From: DASSKP01 sp035695045
Lineage (GTDB): Bacteria > Actinomycetota > Actinomycetes > JAFAQI01
Assembly: GCA_035695045.1 (NCBI GenBank)
Contig: DASSEX010000052.1
Span: 1-64,000 of the forward strand
DNA: 64,000 nt
Direction: 5' to 3'
Positions 25,901 to 33,769 of the stretch are shown here, one piece after another. The position numbers and the translations under genes are program-made. The notes beneath the pieces are model-generated. The model saw only the letters and a program-made list of their open reading frames with translations. It had not been told where the DNA came from and did not search any database. The first letter of the stretch is position 1, and each line of letters begins with the position of its first letter.

Positions 25901-26129
25901 CCTTGCGGCTGAACGTCAGGACGAGCACCTCGTCGGGCGCCGCGCCGCGGGCGACGCGCTCCACGACGGACTCGACCAGTGTCGTCGTCTTGCCGGTGCC
26001 GGGACCGGCGAGGACGAGGAGCGGGCCACCCGGGTGGTCGACCACGGCCTGCTGGGACCCGTCGAGGGTCGGCGGTGCCGTCGCTTCAACGGCAGGGCGC
26101 ACCAGGCGATAGCGGGAGGGCGACGGCAT
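22944..26129 (-). CDS. adnA: AdnA, helicase-nuclease subunit for DNA end resection
   Basis: A 1061-residue protein. The N-terminal UvrD-like motor has Walker A GPGTGKT at 42-48, then VDEYQDTDP, DQSIYAFRGA and VGLTRARRR. The C-terminal RecB/PD-(D/E)XK nuclease includes the catalytic VHVVDFKTG. Four cysteines (YDTCPL and the DGCGMCAFRAVC cluster) match the iron-sulfur clamp of AddB/RecB-like nucleases. It partners AdnB in break resection. It is first in the adnA-adnB operon. ATG 26129 is chosen, though its ribosome-binding site is poor; 33 upstream codons are also open. Confidence 0.9.
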   Translation of the reverse strand: MPSPSRYRLVRPAVEATAPPTLDGSQQAVVDHPGGPLLVLAGPGTGKTTTLVESVVERVARGAAPDEVLVLTFSRKAADELRERIATRLGRTVAEPAAYTFHSWCFALVRAHAEPGRLPRLLSQPERDVRVRELLAGHAEGAGTVTWPTSLRPALLTRGFAREVAALFDRSRERGLDGAALRKLGEHAGRPAWVAAGTFLDEYLDVLDARGEVDYAGLVAAATDLLARDEVATRTRERYRAVFVDEYQDTDPSQERLLRALAGGGRDLVVVGDPDQSIYAFRGADVRNILDFPDRFRTTTGDPAAVKTLGVSRRAGAALLATSRAVAERIPTPGLPADKRRAHRSLRAEGPASEPPEVRLFPTASEQVAAIADLVRRAHLQDRVPWEQIAVLVRSGTRSLPVLRRALVAAGVPVSVAADDLPVARDPAVAPLLIGLRVAGNGFEDLTPDEARLLLLSPLGRARPSTLRLLGRRLRALERAAGAPVPTGSPLLIRDVVVDASDLATIDEWVGAPVRRLHDLLVRCGDVLRGGGTPEEALWLLWQESGWARRLTEEAAGVGTVARNADRDLDAVVALFEAAARLEEREPRAGVATLLDELGMQEIPGSPQEERVATAQAVRLLTAHRAKGLEWDLVVIADVQEELWPDLRRRGSLLEADEVDADDVRPAPTTQQLLVDERRLFYVGLTRARRRVVLTAVSAVDEAGARPSRFLDEVVAELPPTKLAGVDLLSPASLVARLRRVVQDDGEQDVVRRAAAARLARIASATAEDGTPLVPVADPSMWWGVREWTPGVRPIREPDQPLPLSGSAVAGYDTCPLRWFLDRQVHAGGAASVAQGFGTVVHALAQLVADGTLPPDADVLVQQLEQVWSALGFEAPWQAEREREEARLALRRLVRWLDGRDREGVASEASFEVTLPTAAAGDVVLRGAVDRLEVDADGAVHVVDFKTGRSAKTKAAVEEDPQLAVYQLALRAGAFSEHVPADAPVAGAELVYLRTEMKSGLPSVRTQSALPNGRGWADELLDRTASGMRAEDFPARINDGCGMCAFRAVCPAQEAGGQVVR

Positions 26130-26182
26130 CACTGCGATGACACCACGAACCGCCGACACTTCGCGCGTCAGCCACGGCGACG

Positions 26183-26539
26183 TCAGGCGTCGCGATGAAC
26201 CGAGTCCGGCGTGAAGGCGGGAAGGCACACCGCGATGTAGTCGGCGCCGTCAGGCGTGCTGTACCGGACCCGCTCACCGGCGGGGGCATGCACCGTCTGC
26301 CCTGCGGTCGCGGTGAAGGACCCGCCGTCGTGCTCGACCAGTACGCCGCCCGAGAGCACCAACGTCCACTCGTCGAAGTCCGGCTGCTGCCACGGCTCGG
26401 CCCAGCCGGGCGGGCTGGTCATGTGCGCGATCGACACCGCTGAGTCGCCGGTGTTGACCGTCCCCACGTGCTCGCGGATCGTCTTGGGCGGCGTACCCGC
26501 CGCTTCGACCTGCGTCGCGCTCTCGATCAGCTTTGCCAT
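26183..26539 (-). CDS. cupin domain protein
   Basis: A 118-residue single-domain cupin. Strand motifs are PDFDEWTLVLSGGVLVEHDGG and the second motif GQTVHAPAGERVRYST. Only part of the usual histidine/glutamate metal set is visible, so metal binding is uncertain. The start MAKLIESATQVEAAG at 26539 is preferred over an extended frame. It is upstream of adnA on the same strand (53 bp), but nothing suggests a repair role. The ligand is unknown. Confidence 0.75.
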   Translation of the reverse strand: MAKLIESATQVEAAGTPPKTIREHVGTVNTGDSAVSIAHMTSPPGWAEPWQQPDFDEWTLVLSGGVLVEHDGGSFTATAGQTVHAPAGERVRYSTPDGADYIAVCLPAFTPDSVHRDA

Positions 26540-26658
26540 GCCCTGATCTTGCCCGGGACGACCTGGTTGCACGTGAGATGCGTCACGCATCGAGCGCGCC
26601 ATCGTGGTTGCACCGCACGTCGGCCTTGCCAAGCGTTCAGGTGCCTTGCCTACGGTGG

Positions 26659-27363
26659 ATGCACGTGAGACTCCTGAGCCGAACCTTCGACCGGATCGAA
26701 GTACCGACCCGCCTGCGGCCGACCGTCACGCCCGACTTCAGAGCCGCGATCGTCACGGGCGTGCTCGCCGTGGTGTGCCTTGCGGTCGTCGCGAGCCTCG
26801 GCAACGTCCACGCCCGAGAGCTGCACAGCCGGGTCGTCGGATTCGCCGGGACCGCCGTCTTCTTCGTGCTTGCGGCATTGACCGTGCGCAACGTCGGCAA
26901 CGAGATGCACCGGGTGCTCGTCTCGCGCGTCGGCGAGTCACACGCCGCGGTTGTTCGACTGCTCATCACGGTCGCGGGGCTTGCGATCGCCATCCTCGTG
27001 GCGCTGGGTCTCCTCGCCGTACCACTCCAACGTCTGTTGCTCGGCGGAGCGTTGACCGGTGTCGTCATCGGCATCGCAGCACAGCAGGCGCTGGGCAACG
27101 TCTTCGCCGGCCTGGTCCTGCTGCTGGCGCGTCCGTTCAACGTCGGGGACGCGATCCGGGTCCGGTCCGGCTCGCTGGGCGGCGAGTTGACCGGAACGGT
27201 CACGGGGATGGGACTCACCTACGTCACGCTCGACACACAGGACGGTCTGCTCGCCGTGCCCAACAACGCGTTGCTGTCCTCCGCGATCGGCCGCACCCCC
27301 GATCCCACGCCCCGCATCGACGTGTCCTGGCACACGGGCGACGCCAAGCGGCCGACCGGCTGA
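26659..27363 (+). CDS. MscS-family mechanosensitive channel-like protein
   Basis: A 234-residue membrane protein with about four hydrophobic segments. The pore-lining TM3-like helix (LLLGGALTGVVIGIAAQQALGN) is followed by the family motif LLLARPFNVGDAI and a short beta domain. The C-terminal cytoplasmic vestibule of MscS is largely missing; the protein ends soon after the beta domain. It probably relieves osmotic pressure or has a related transport role. ATG 26659 is chosen; GTG 26665 is possible. Confidence 0.82.
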   Translation: MHVRLLSRTFDRIEVPTRLRPTVTPDFRAAIVTGVLAVVCLAVVASLGNVHARELHSRVVGFAGTAVFFVLAALTVRNVGNEMHRVLVSRVGESHAAVVRLLITVAGLAIAILVALGLLAVPLQRLLLGGALTGVVIGIAAQQALGNVFAGLVLLLARPFNVGDAIRVRSGSLGGELTGTVTGMGLTYVTLDTQDGLLAVPNNALLSSAIGRTPDPTPRIDVSWHTGDAKRPTG

Positions 27364-27373
27364 CAGCGTCCGG

Positions 27374-27673
27374 TCAGCGGCCGTTCCAGCGCGCCTGCGC
27401 CATGTCCACTCGTCCGCGCAGCATCGGCACTCCTTCATCGCCGAGCATCTCGAGCTGACGCTCCGCCTTGTGCGTCGCACAGGTCCCGTCCGCGTGCAGC
27501 ACGCGGTGCCACGGCACCTCGCCACCGTGCCGCGACATCACCATCCCTACAGCGCGCGCCGAGCCCATGCCAACGAACTCGGCCACGTCGCCGTACGACA
27601 TCACCCGGCCCCGCGGGATCCGGTCCACCGCATCGAGTACGCGCTGCGCGAACACCGTCAACTCGCCGACCAC
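27374..27673 (-). CDS. alkyltransferase-like protein (ATL)
   Basis: A 99-residue homologue of the O6-alkylguanine-DNA alkyltransferase DNA-binding domain. The active-site PCHRV is replaced by PWHRV, which defines ATL proteins. They bind O6-alkylguanine, cannot remove the alkyl group and pass the lesion to nucleotide excision repair. The DNA-binding helix region SYGDVAEFVGMGSARAVGMVMSRH is intact, including the arginine finger. In M. tuberculosis an MGMT-like gene also lies near adnA (Rv3204). The start is GTG 27673. Confidence 0.88.
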   Translation of the reverse strand: MVGELTVFAQRVLDAVDRIPRGRVMSYGDVAEFVGMGSARAVGMVMSRHGGEVPWHRVLHADGTCATHKAERQLEMLGDEGVPMLRGRVDMAQARWNGR

Positions 27674-27754
27674 GCGGGCAGGCTACGGCGATACGTCCTC
27701 CGCCCCACCCGCCGCCCACAAGCGGAACCCGCTACGCGGGTAGCGTCCCGGGGC

Positions 27755-28711
27755 ATGAGGATCCTGGTCATCGGAGGCACGTCGTTCGTCGGGCGACACA
27801 TGGCGCAGACCGCGATCGACCGCGGGCACGACGTCACCTTGTTCAACCGAGGCCGGACCAACCCGGACGTGCTGCCGCAGGCCGAACGGCTGACCGGTGA
27901 CCGCAACGCGGACCTGAGCGCCCTCGACGGTCGCGACTGGGACGCCACCATCGACGTCTGTGCCTACGTCCCGCGCCAGGTGCGCACCCTGCTCGAAGCG
28001 GTCGGCACGCGTGGCGGCCACTACGTGTTCGTGTCGACGATCAGCGTCTTCCCGGACTCGACACCCGAGGGCTTCACGGAGGACTCGCCACTGCGTGAGC
28101 CGGCGTGGGACGACCAGCTCGTGATGGATCTCTACGGCGAGCTGAAGGTGGCGTGCGAGCAGGTCGCCCACGAGCTGGCAGGCGACCGGCTCCTCGTCAT
28201 CCGACCCGGATACGTCGTCGGTCCCCATGACCCGACGCACCGCTTCACCTACTGGGTCGAGCGGGTGGCCGAGGGTCGTTCCCCGATGGCGACGCCGGAC
28301 ACCGCGCAGCCGCTGCAGTGCATCGATGCGCGCGACCTCGCGGCGTTCACCGTCGCGCGACTCGAGGCCGGCGATGTGACGTCGTACAACGCCACGGCTC
28401 CGATGCCGGCACCGACGTTCGGGCAGGTGCTCGAGACGATCGCTCGCGGTGTCGGGCAGAGCCTTCCCGAGGCACGCGTCGTCGGGTTCGACGAGAGGCT
28501 TCCGCTCGCCAGCCCGCCGGACTGGTGGACGCTGATGCGAGCCGACCTGAGCAAGCCGATAGCCGCGGGTCTCGCCTGGCGCCCGCTCGAACAGACCGTC
28601 GCGGACACGCTCGACTGGGTCTCGAAAGCACGCGCCGAGGGTCGTTATGTGCCCCGCGAAGGGGTAGGTATGTCAGCAGCGGAGGAGTCCGCGCTCCTGG
28701 CTGAGCAGTAG
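27755..28711 (+). CDS. NAD-dependent epimerase/reductase (extended SDR)
   Basis: A 318-residue extended short-chain dehydrogenase. The N-terminal MRILVIGGTSFVG is a Rossmann nucleotide-binding motif, and YGELKVACE holds the catalytic Tyr-x-x-x-Lys. FVSTISVFPD provides the serine/threonine strand. The C-terminal domain holds a WWTLMRADLSKP helix. It resembles bacterial NDP-sugar epimerase-like or isoflavone-reductase-like proteins; the substrate is unclear. It starts at ATG 27755, divergent from ATL. Confidence 0.82.
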   Translation: MRILVIGGTSFVGRHMAQTAIDRGHDVTLFNRGRTNPDVLPQAERLTGDRNADLSALDGRDWDATIDVCAYVPRQVRTLLEAVGTRGGHYVFVSTISVFPDSTPEGFTEDSPLREPAWDDQLVMDLYGELKVACEQVAHELAGDRLLVIRPGYVVGPHDPTHRFTYWVERVAEGRSPMATPDTAQPLQCIDARDLAAFTVARLEAGDVTSYNATAPMPAPTFGQVLETIARGVGQSLPEARVVGFDERLPLASPPDWWTLMRADLSKPIAAGLAWRPLEQTVADTLDWVSKARAEGRYVPREGVGMSAAEESALLAEQ

Positions 28712-28861
28712 TCCGGGGGCAAGGGGTCCGCTGCCAGGTCGCGCCGATATGTCCGGATTCGATCCGGATCCGGTGCTACGTTCGAAGTGCTCAGCAGCGA
28801 GCCGTCCGACCGTTACGGCGTTCGCTGCTTCTCTGCGGCGCCGCCACCTGACCCGAAGTGG

Positions 28862-29170
28862 ATGCGTTGCATGAGTTCCGTCGCAGACCCCGCCCAGATG
28901 CCGCGATGTTGCACGACGCACGCGGACTGGGAGACCCTGCTCGACCATCTGACTGCTGACTTCCGGGAGCTGGCGGCCGTCGACGTCCTGCGCGAGCTTG
29001 CCCGCGCGCGCCAGGCCGTGCGGACCGTCACGCTCGACTCCGGCGACGCCCTGCACGTCGCCGAGCTGATCGCGCGCAACCAGCTGATGCTGACGTCCGG
29101 TCGGATCGGTGACGTCGCACGGCTGGACCCGGAGGTGCACCGCCGCCGCGAGGGCGCACTCGCCAGCTGA
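28862..29170 (+). CDS. hypothetical protein, small helical
   Basis: A 102-residue predicted helical protein with a CC pair near the N-terminus (MPRCCTTHADWETLL) and a central helix (LAAVDVLRELARARQAV). I recognise no family. GTG 28787, ATG 28862 and ATG 28871 are possible starts; the residues before 28862 have a poor coding look. The upstream gap contains TCCGGAT twice (28752-28758 and 28763-28769), which could be an operator. It converges with moeZ, 25 bp away. Confidence 0.5.
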   Translation: MRCMSSVADPAQMPRCCTTHADWETLLDHLTADFRELAAVDVLRELARARQAVRTVTLDSGDALHVAELIARNQLMLTSGRIGDVARLDPEVHRRREGALAS

Positions 29171-29195
29171 GCCCTGCTCCCGCCGGCGGCGGGTC

Positions 29196-30368
29196 TCAGT
29201 AGACGGGCTGGCTCTTGTCGACCTGCGTCGCCCAGGCGGTGACCCCGCCTTGCACGTGCTTCGCGTCGGCGAAGCCGGCGTTCTTGAGCAGCGCGAGCGC
29301 TTCTGCCGACCGGATGCCGGTCTTGCAGTAGGCGATGACCGGCTTGTTCTGCGGCAGCTCCGCGAGCTTGGACGGCAGCTCACCCTTCGGGATCAGGACC
29401 GCACCGGGAATGCGGACGATCTCCCACTCCGCCGGCTCACGGACGTCGACGAGCAGGAAGTCCTCGCCCTTGTCCTGCATCTGCTTCAGCTCGGTCGCGG
29501 TGATCGTCGCACCGGCTGCCGCCTGCTGCGCCTCGTCCGAAACGGTTCCGCAGAAGGCCTCGTAGTCGATGAGCTCGGTGATCGTCGGGTTCTTGCCGCA
29601 CAGCGGGCACTCCGGGTCCTTGCGGACCTTCACCGAGCGATAGGTCATCTCGAGCGCGTCGTAGATCATCAGCCGGCCGACGAGCGGGTCGCCGACGCCG
29701 GTCAGCACCTTGATCGCTTCGGTCACCTGGATCGACCCGACGCTCGCGCACAGCACACCGAGCACGCCGCCCTCGGCGCATGACGGCACCATGCCGGGCG
29801 GCGGCGGCTCCGGGTAGAGGCAGCGATAGCAGGGGCCGTGCTCGGCCCAGAAGACCGACGCCTGGCCGTCGAAGCGGTAGATCGAGCCCCAGACGTAGGG
29901 CTTGTCGAGCAGGACGCACGCGTCGTTGACGAGGTAACGCGTCGCGAAGTTGTCGGTGCCGTCCACGATCAGGTCGTAGTCGGAGAAGATCCGCATCGCG
30001 TTGGAGGAGTCGAGCCGCTCCTGGTGCAGGTTGACCTGGACCAGCGGGTTGATCTCCCGGACGCTGTCGCGCGCCGACTCCGCCTTCGACCGCCCGACGT
30101 CGGACTGGCCGTGGATGACCTGCCGCTGGAGGTTGGACTCGTCGACGACGTCGAAGTCGATGATGCCGAGGGTTCCCACGCCGGCAGCAGCGAGGTACAT
30201 GAGCGCGGGCGAGCCGAGGCCGCCGGCGCCGACGCAGAGGACCTTGGCGTTCTTCAGCCGCTTCTGCCCGTCCATCGCGACGTCCGGGATGATCAGGTGT
30301 CGCGAGTAGCGGCGGATCTCGTCAGGCGTCAGCGACGCGGCGGGCTCCACGAGCGGGGGAAGCGACAC
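29196..30368 (-). CDS. moeZ: MoeZ adenylyltransferase-sulfurtransferase
   Basis: A 390-residue two-domain protein. An E1-like adenylyltransferase domain has the nucleotide loop GAGGLGSP, then IDFDVVDESNLQRQ and the zinc pairs CYRC and CPLC. A C-terminal rhodanese domain has the active cysteine in CKTGIRS. MoeZ adenylates and sulfurates the C-terminus of sulfur carriers such as CysO, MoaD2 and ThiS-like proteins, for cysteine, molybdopterin and thiamine synthesis. Its location matches Rv3206c. A GAGGAG precedes GTG 30368. Confidence 0.93.
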   Translation of the reverse strand: MSLPPLVEPAASLTPDEIRRYSRHLIIPDVAMDGQKRLKNAKVLCVGAGGLGSPALMYLAAAGVGTLGIIDFDVVDESNLQRQVIHGQSDVGRSKAESARDSVREINPLVQVNLHQERLDSSNAMRIFSDYDLIVDGTDNFATRYLVNDACVLLDKPYVWGSIYRFDGQASVFWAEHGPCYRCLYPEPPPPGMVPSCAEGGVLGVLCASVGSIQVTEAIKVLTGVGDPLVGRLMIYDALEMTYRSVKVRKDPECPLCGKNPTITELIDYEAFCGTVSDEAQQAAAGATITATELKQMQDKGEDFLLVDVREPAEWEIVRIPGAVLIPKGELPSKLAELPQNKPVIAYCKTGIRSAEALALLKNAGFADAKHVQGGVTAWATQVDKSQPVY

Positions 30369-30505
30369 GGGCCGTGCTCCTCAAACGATCGAAAAAACTT
30401 GCTGCGACAAGGGTCGCACGAGGTCAAACCATCCCGCGAGTGAGGTTCTTCCCGGCGTACGCGGGCATTTCGATCGGGTACGTCGACACGAGGAGGCACG
30501 CGCAC

Positions 30506-30673
30506 ATGGGCGCCATGGACAAGCTCCGCGACAAGGCCGAGGCCACGAAGGGCGAGGCCAAGGAGAAGCTCGGCGACGCCACCGACAACCAGCAGTGGCA
30601 GGCCGAGGGCAAGGCCGACAAGGCCAAGGGCAACCTCAAGCAGGCCGGCGAGAAGGTCAAGGACGCCTTCTAA
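30506..30673 (+). CDS. CsbD-family stress protein
   Basis: A 55-residue charged helical protein starting MGAMDKLRDKAEATKGEAKE, with the repeated K-A-E-G/K-A-K pattern typical of CsbD. Family members are general stress proteins of unknown mechanism, often under a SigB-type factor. An AGGAGG site at 30491-30496 sets the start. GGGTAC at 30476-30481 could be a SigB/SigF-type -10, but I see no matching -35. The stop is 4 bp before palindrome copy 3. Confidence 0.88.
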   Translation: MGAMDKLRDKAEATKGEAKEKLGDATDNQQWQAEGKADKAKGNLKQAGEKVKDAF

Positions 30674-30677
30674 GAGC

Positions 30678-30739
30678 GTTGAGTGTGACGAAATCCCCCT
30701 TCGCGAGGTACTGCGAAGGGGGATTTCGTCACACTCAAC
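30678..30739. repeat. palindromic intergenic element, copy 3 (covarying)
   Basis: Arms at 30678-30700 and 30717-30739. They differ from the other copies at two positions (GTGTGACGAAAT instead of GTGCGACGTAAT), and both changes are matched in the opposite arm, so pairing stays perfect. The stem extends inward by TCGC/GCGA to an 8-base loop, 27 bp in all. It lies between two convergent genes. Confidence 0.92.
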
Positions 30740-30768
30740 GTCAGGGCGAGGCCTGACTCCCTGGACCG

Positions 30769-31917
30769 TCAGTCGCCGGGACGCCACCAGGGGCGATGCC
30801 GGCGGCGGGCGGCGTCGTCATCGTCGCCGTACTCGTCGAGGCCGTCGCCGAGCGGGCCGGTCGCCGGCTGGTAGGCCGTCGAAGCGGGCGCCGGGTTGAG
30901 ATCGATCTGGGTCGGAGGCGCGGGCGTCTCCGCTGTGGACGACAGGCCGTTCTCCGAGGAGGGCGGCGAGAACGAGGCCTCGGGCTCGTCCGCAACCGGT
31001 GGCGAGACATGCGGCGGGACCGGTGCAGCCGGCTCGGCAGCACCCAGGCCGCCGGCCGCCTCCGTGGTCGACGTCGCGCCGGACCCTGAGCCGGCCGCCG
31101 AACCGAACTGGTCCTGCGGAGTGCTCGGCACGATCGGGATCTCACCCGTGTCGAAGGCCGACAGGCCCAGGGTGCCGGTGCGGCTGCGACGGCGGAGCAG
31201 AGCCTCCGCGAGCGCCAGCACCGCGTCGTCGACATGGGCCGTGATGCGCTTCTCGCTCGCCGACACCGCGGTCCGGACGGCCTCGTCGATGCGGGCGCCG
31301 ATGTCCTCCTCCGGCGCTGCGGGCGGTTCGGCCGCGTGCTCCACGAGCGCCTGAACGCGCGGGTGCACGCCGGTCTCGCCGAACAGGCCCTCATGGACCT
31401 CCTCGACCCAGCCCTGGAGCGACTCGAGGCGCTCGTCGAGCGGCCCCGTCGCCTCGCCGGCCCGGGCGAGCATCGTCTCGATCTCCTGGCGGCCGGGGAG
31501 GTCGGCGACCCGCGACCCGATGCCGGTGAACGCGCTGCGCAGGTCACGCACGGCGGCGTCGACGCCCTCGACACGCGGCCTCAGCTCGCTGTCGATGACC
31601 CCGCGCAGCTCCGCGAGGTCGTTGCCGCGCTGCTGCACGAGGGCGCTCACTCCGTCGATCCGCTCGCCGAGGACACGGATCGCTTCGCGGACGTCTGCGG
31701 CCACGCCGGCGACCTGACGCTGGATCTCCTCGTCGGCCGCACCGCCCGCGGTGGCGCGCAGCTGCTGCAGCTCCGCGCCGAGGTGCGCGAGATGGTTGCG
31801 AACCTCCGTCATGGCGCCGGCAACCTGGCGCTGCTCGCTCAGCTGGTCCTCGACGGCGCGGGACAGCAGAGCTTGCATGCGCTCCGACATCGGCGTGCCA
31901 GAGCCGGGGTCAGTCAT
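30769..31917 (-). CDS. coiled-coil protein with disordered proline-rich tail
   Basis: A 382-residue protein. Residues about 10-230 are a long alpha-helical/coiled-coil region (EQRQVAGAMTEVRNHLAHLG, IRVLGERIDGVSALVQQRGN). A basic patch LLRRRSRTG follows. The last 130 residues are a low-complexity Ala/Pro/Ser/Glu tail ending in an acidic DDDDAARRRHRPWW segment. No membrane segment or enzymatic motif is seen. It is probably a structural or scaffolding protein. It is convergent with csbD across palindrome copy 3. Function unknown. Confidence 0.65.
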   Translation of the reverse strand: MTDPGSGTPMSERMQALLSRAVEDQLSEQRQVAGAMTEVRNHLAHLGAELQQLRATAGGAADEEIQRQVAGVAADVREAIRVLGERIDGVSALVQQRGNDLAELRGVIDSELRPRVEGVDAAVRDLRSAFTGIGSRVADLPGRQEIETMLARAGEATGPLDERLESLQGWVEEVHEGLFGETGVHPRVQALVEHAAEPPAAPEEDIGARIDEAVRTAVSASEKRITAHVDDAVLALAEALLRRRSRTGTLGLSAFDTGEIPIVPSTPQDQFGSAAGSGSGATSTTEAAGGLGAAEPAAPVPPHVSPPVADEPEASFSPPSSENGLSSTAETPAPPTQIDLNPAPASTAYQPATGPLGDGLDEYGDDDDAARRRHRPWWRPGD

Positions 31918-31981
31918 CTGATTGCTCCTCGCTGCGGATGCTGCAACGAGGCCAAACTATCCCGCCGAACGGGAGTCGTGA

Positions 31982-32626
31982 CTAGGGAAGCAGCGGCTCG
32001 AGCCTGCGGTTGACCGCGTCGAGGGCGGCTCGGATGGTCGCCTGACGCACGTCCTCCCGCACGACCGCCGAGCCGGTGAGCCGGTCCGTGCCGGTGCCGC
32101 TGACCATGGTGACGGTGACCAGCACGGTGCGGTCACGCCCCGACGGCGTGACGTCCACCGCGTCGACCTCGAAGCGCGCTTTGTCGCCCAGCAGCTGCTC
32201 CAGCGCCCGCAGAGCAGCGGTCGCAACCGCGCGGTGTACGCCGCTCTGGGTGGCCGTTCCGGTGCACTCACCCCGTACGACGTCCCCGTGGTAGGCGAGC
32301 GAGACCGTGGCAGTCACGTCCAAACCGGACGATACGAGCTGCATCCGGGAGATGACGGGGCGGCGACCGTCCTTGGGCAGCGGGATGTCGGGCGTTTCAG
32401 CGTCCTCGATCAGCTGCACCCGGTCCGCATCGACGCCCAGGCCGAAGCGCTCGCGCAGCAGGCGCCCGACCTTCGTGGCGACCTGGACCTCGTCGACACC
32501 CGGCGTCAGTCCCAGCCGCAGCAGCCCGAGGCCGTCACCGTCGGCGTCCGGCTCGACGTCGGCCTCGGCGACGCCGTCGACCGTGCGCAACGCGGCGACG
32601 ATCTCCGCGTAGTCCGACACGGTCAC
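31982..32626 (-). CDS. conserved hypothetical protein, duplicated alpha/beta domain
   Basis: A 214-residue soluble protein. The N-terminal part (DYAEIVAALRTVDGVAEADVEPD, then VQVATKVGRLLRERFG) resembles a small ferredoxin-like fold. The C-terminal part holds TVSLAYHGDVVRGECTGTATQ and a later, similarly patterned VLVTVTMVSGTGTDRLTGSAV, suggesting an internal duplication. GTG 32626 with GGGGAG upstream is preferred over a TTG at 32647. No function assigned. It is 64 bp upstream of the coiled-coil gene on the same strand and possibly co-transcribed with it. Confidence 0.6.
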   Translation of the reverse strand: MTVSDYAEIVAALRTVDGVAEADVEPDADGDGLGLLRLGLTPGVDEVQVATKVGRLLRERFGLGVDADRVQLIEDAETPDIPLPKDGRRPVISRMQLVSSGLDVTATVSLAYHGDVVRGECTGTATQSGVHRAVATAALRALEQLLGDKARFEVDAVDVTPSGRDRTVLVTVTMVSGTGTDRLTGSAVVREDVRQATIRAALDAVNRRLEPLLP

Positions 32627-32742
32627 GAGCTGCTCCCCACCCGACAAGGCCGATGCAGGGGTGATCCCCCCATGACGGGATCGGGACGGCGCCCGTCAGG
32701 CTTGAGTCGTCCGAACGGCCCAGCCGGGCCCGCGGCGACCGT

Positions 32743-33720
32743 TCAGGCCGACTTGCGAGCGTTCGCCCGTTTCGTCGCCGTCTTCTTCGCCGTCGACTTG
32801 GCCGAGCCCTTCTTCGCCGCGGGCTTCGCGGCCTTCGTCGCCGACTTCTTGGTCGTCTTCGCGGCGGACTTCTTCGCCGGGCTGCGCTTGGCGCTCTTCG
32901 TCGACGTACTCGTCGCCGACGCGTCGTCGGCCGCGCCCCCGGTGCGACCCTGCCGGGCCGCCTCGACGCTCGCGCGAAGCGCCGCCATCAGGTCGACGAC
33001 GGTGCCGCTGTCGCCCGCCGGCTGCTCCGGCTGCACGACCTCGCGTCCCTCGACCTTCGCCTCGATGAGGGCCTGCAACGCCTCGCGGTAGTTGTCGGAG
33101 TACTGCTCCGGCTGGAAGTCGCCGGACAGCGTGTCGATCAGCGACTCGGCCATCTGCAGCTCTTGCGGGCGGACGTCGATGTCGTCGTCGAGGAACCCGA
33201 ACTCCGCCTCGCGGACCTCGTCCGGCCAGAGCATCATCTCCAGCACGAACACTCCGTCACGGACGCGAAGCGTCGCGAGCGACTCCCGCTGTCGCAGCGC
33301 GATCTTGACCAACGCGACCCGGCCCGACTTCTCCAACGCCTCGCGCAGCAGCACATACGGCTTGGCGCCGGAGGCCTCGGGCTCGAGGTAGTAGCTCTTC
33401 GCGAAGTAGATCGGGTCGACCTGCTCGAGTGGCACGAACTCGAGCACATCGATGGTCCGCGACGTGGTGAGTGGGAGGTCGGCGAAGTCCTCGTCGGTGA
33501 GGACGACGACCTCACCGCTCGACAGCTCGTAGCCCTTGGCGATGTCGCTGTAGGCGACCTCATCGCCGTCGATCTGGCAGACGCGCTTGTAGCGGATCCG
33601 CCCACCGTCCTCGCGATGGACCTGGTGGAAGGAGACGTCGCGTTCCTCGGTGGCGCTGTAGAGCTTCACGGGGATGGTCACCAGCCCGAACGAGATGGCG
33701 CCCTTCCAGATGCTCCGCAT
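32743..33720 (-). CDS. ku: Ku protein for non-homologous end joining
   Basis: A 325-residue bacterial Ku. The core begins MRSIWKGAISFGLVTIPVKLY and contains the family stretches VSFHQVH, IRYKRVC and YYLEPEA. A homodimeric Ku ring binds broken DNA ends and recruits LigD. The C-terminal 50 residues are a histone H1-like Lys/Ala/Ser tail (KKSAAKTTKKSATKAAK) expected to bind DNA non-specifically. The start is ATG 33720. The ligD genes lie on the other strand, one gene away. Confidence 0.95.
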   Translation of the reverse strand: MRSIWKGAISFGLVTIPVKLYSATEERDVSFHQVHREDGGRIRYKRVCQIDGDEVAYSDIAKGYELSSGEVVVLTDEDFADLPLTTSRTIDVLEFVPLEQVDPIYFAKSYYLEPEASGAKPYVLLREALEKSGRVALVKIALRQRESLATLRVRDGVFVLEMMLWPDEVREAEFGFLDDDIDVRPQELQMAESLIDTLSGDFQPEQYSDNYREALQALIEAKVEGREVVQPEQPAGDSGTVVDLMAALRASVEAARQGRTGGAADDASATSTSTKSAKRSPAKKSAAKTTKKSATKAAKPAAKKGSAKSTAKKTATKRANARKSA

Positions 33721-33769
33721 GCTCAGCCCCTTACCCGATCGCGACGCGCCGCACGCGCCTGGAGTGATC

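Noticed and set aside
22929..26198. 1089-codon open frame on the plus strand
   Set aside because: It is exactly antisense to adnA, is arginine-rich with no motif and results from the high-GC third positions of the real gene.
30403..30418. TGCGAC-AAGG-GTCGCA mini-hairpin between moeZ and csbD
   Set aside because: Only six base pairs and no conserved context; short dyads like this occur by chance in GC-rich DNA.
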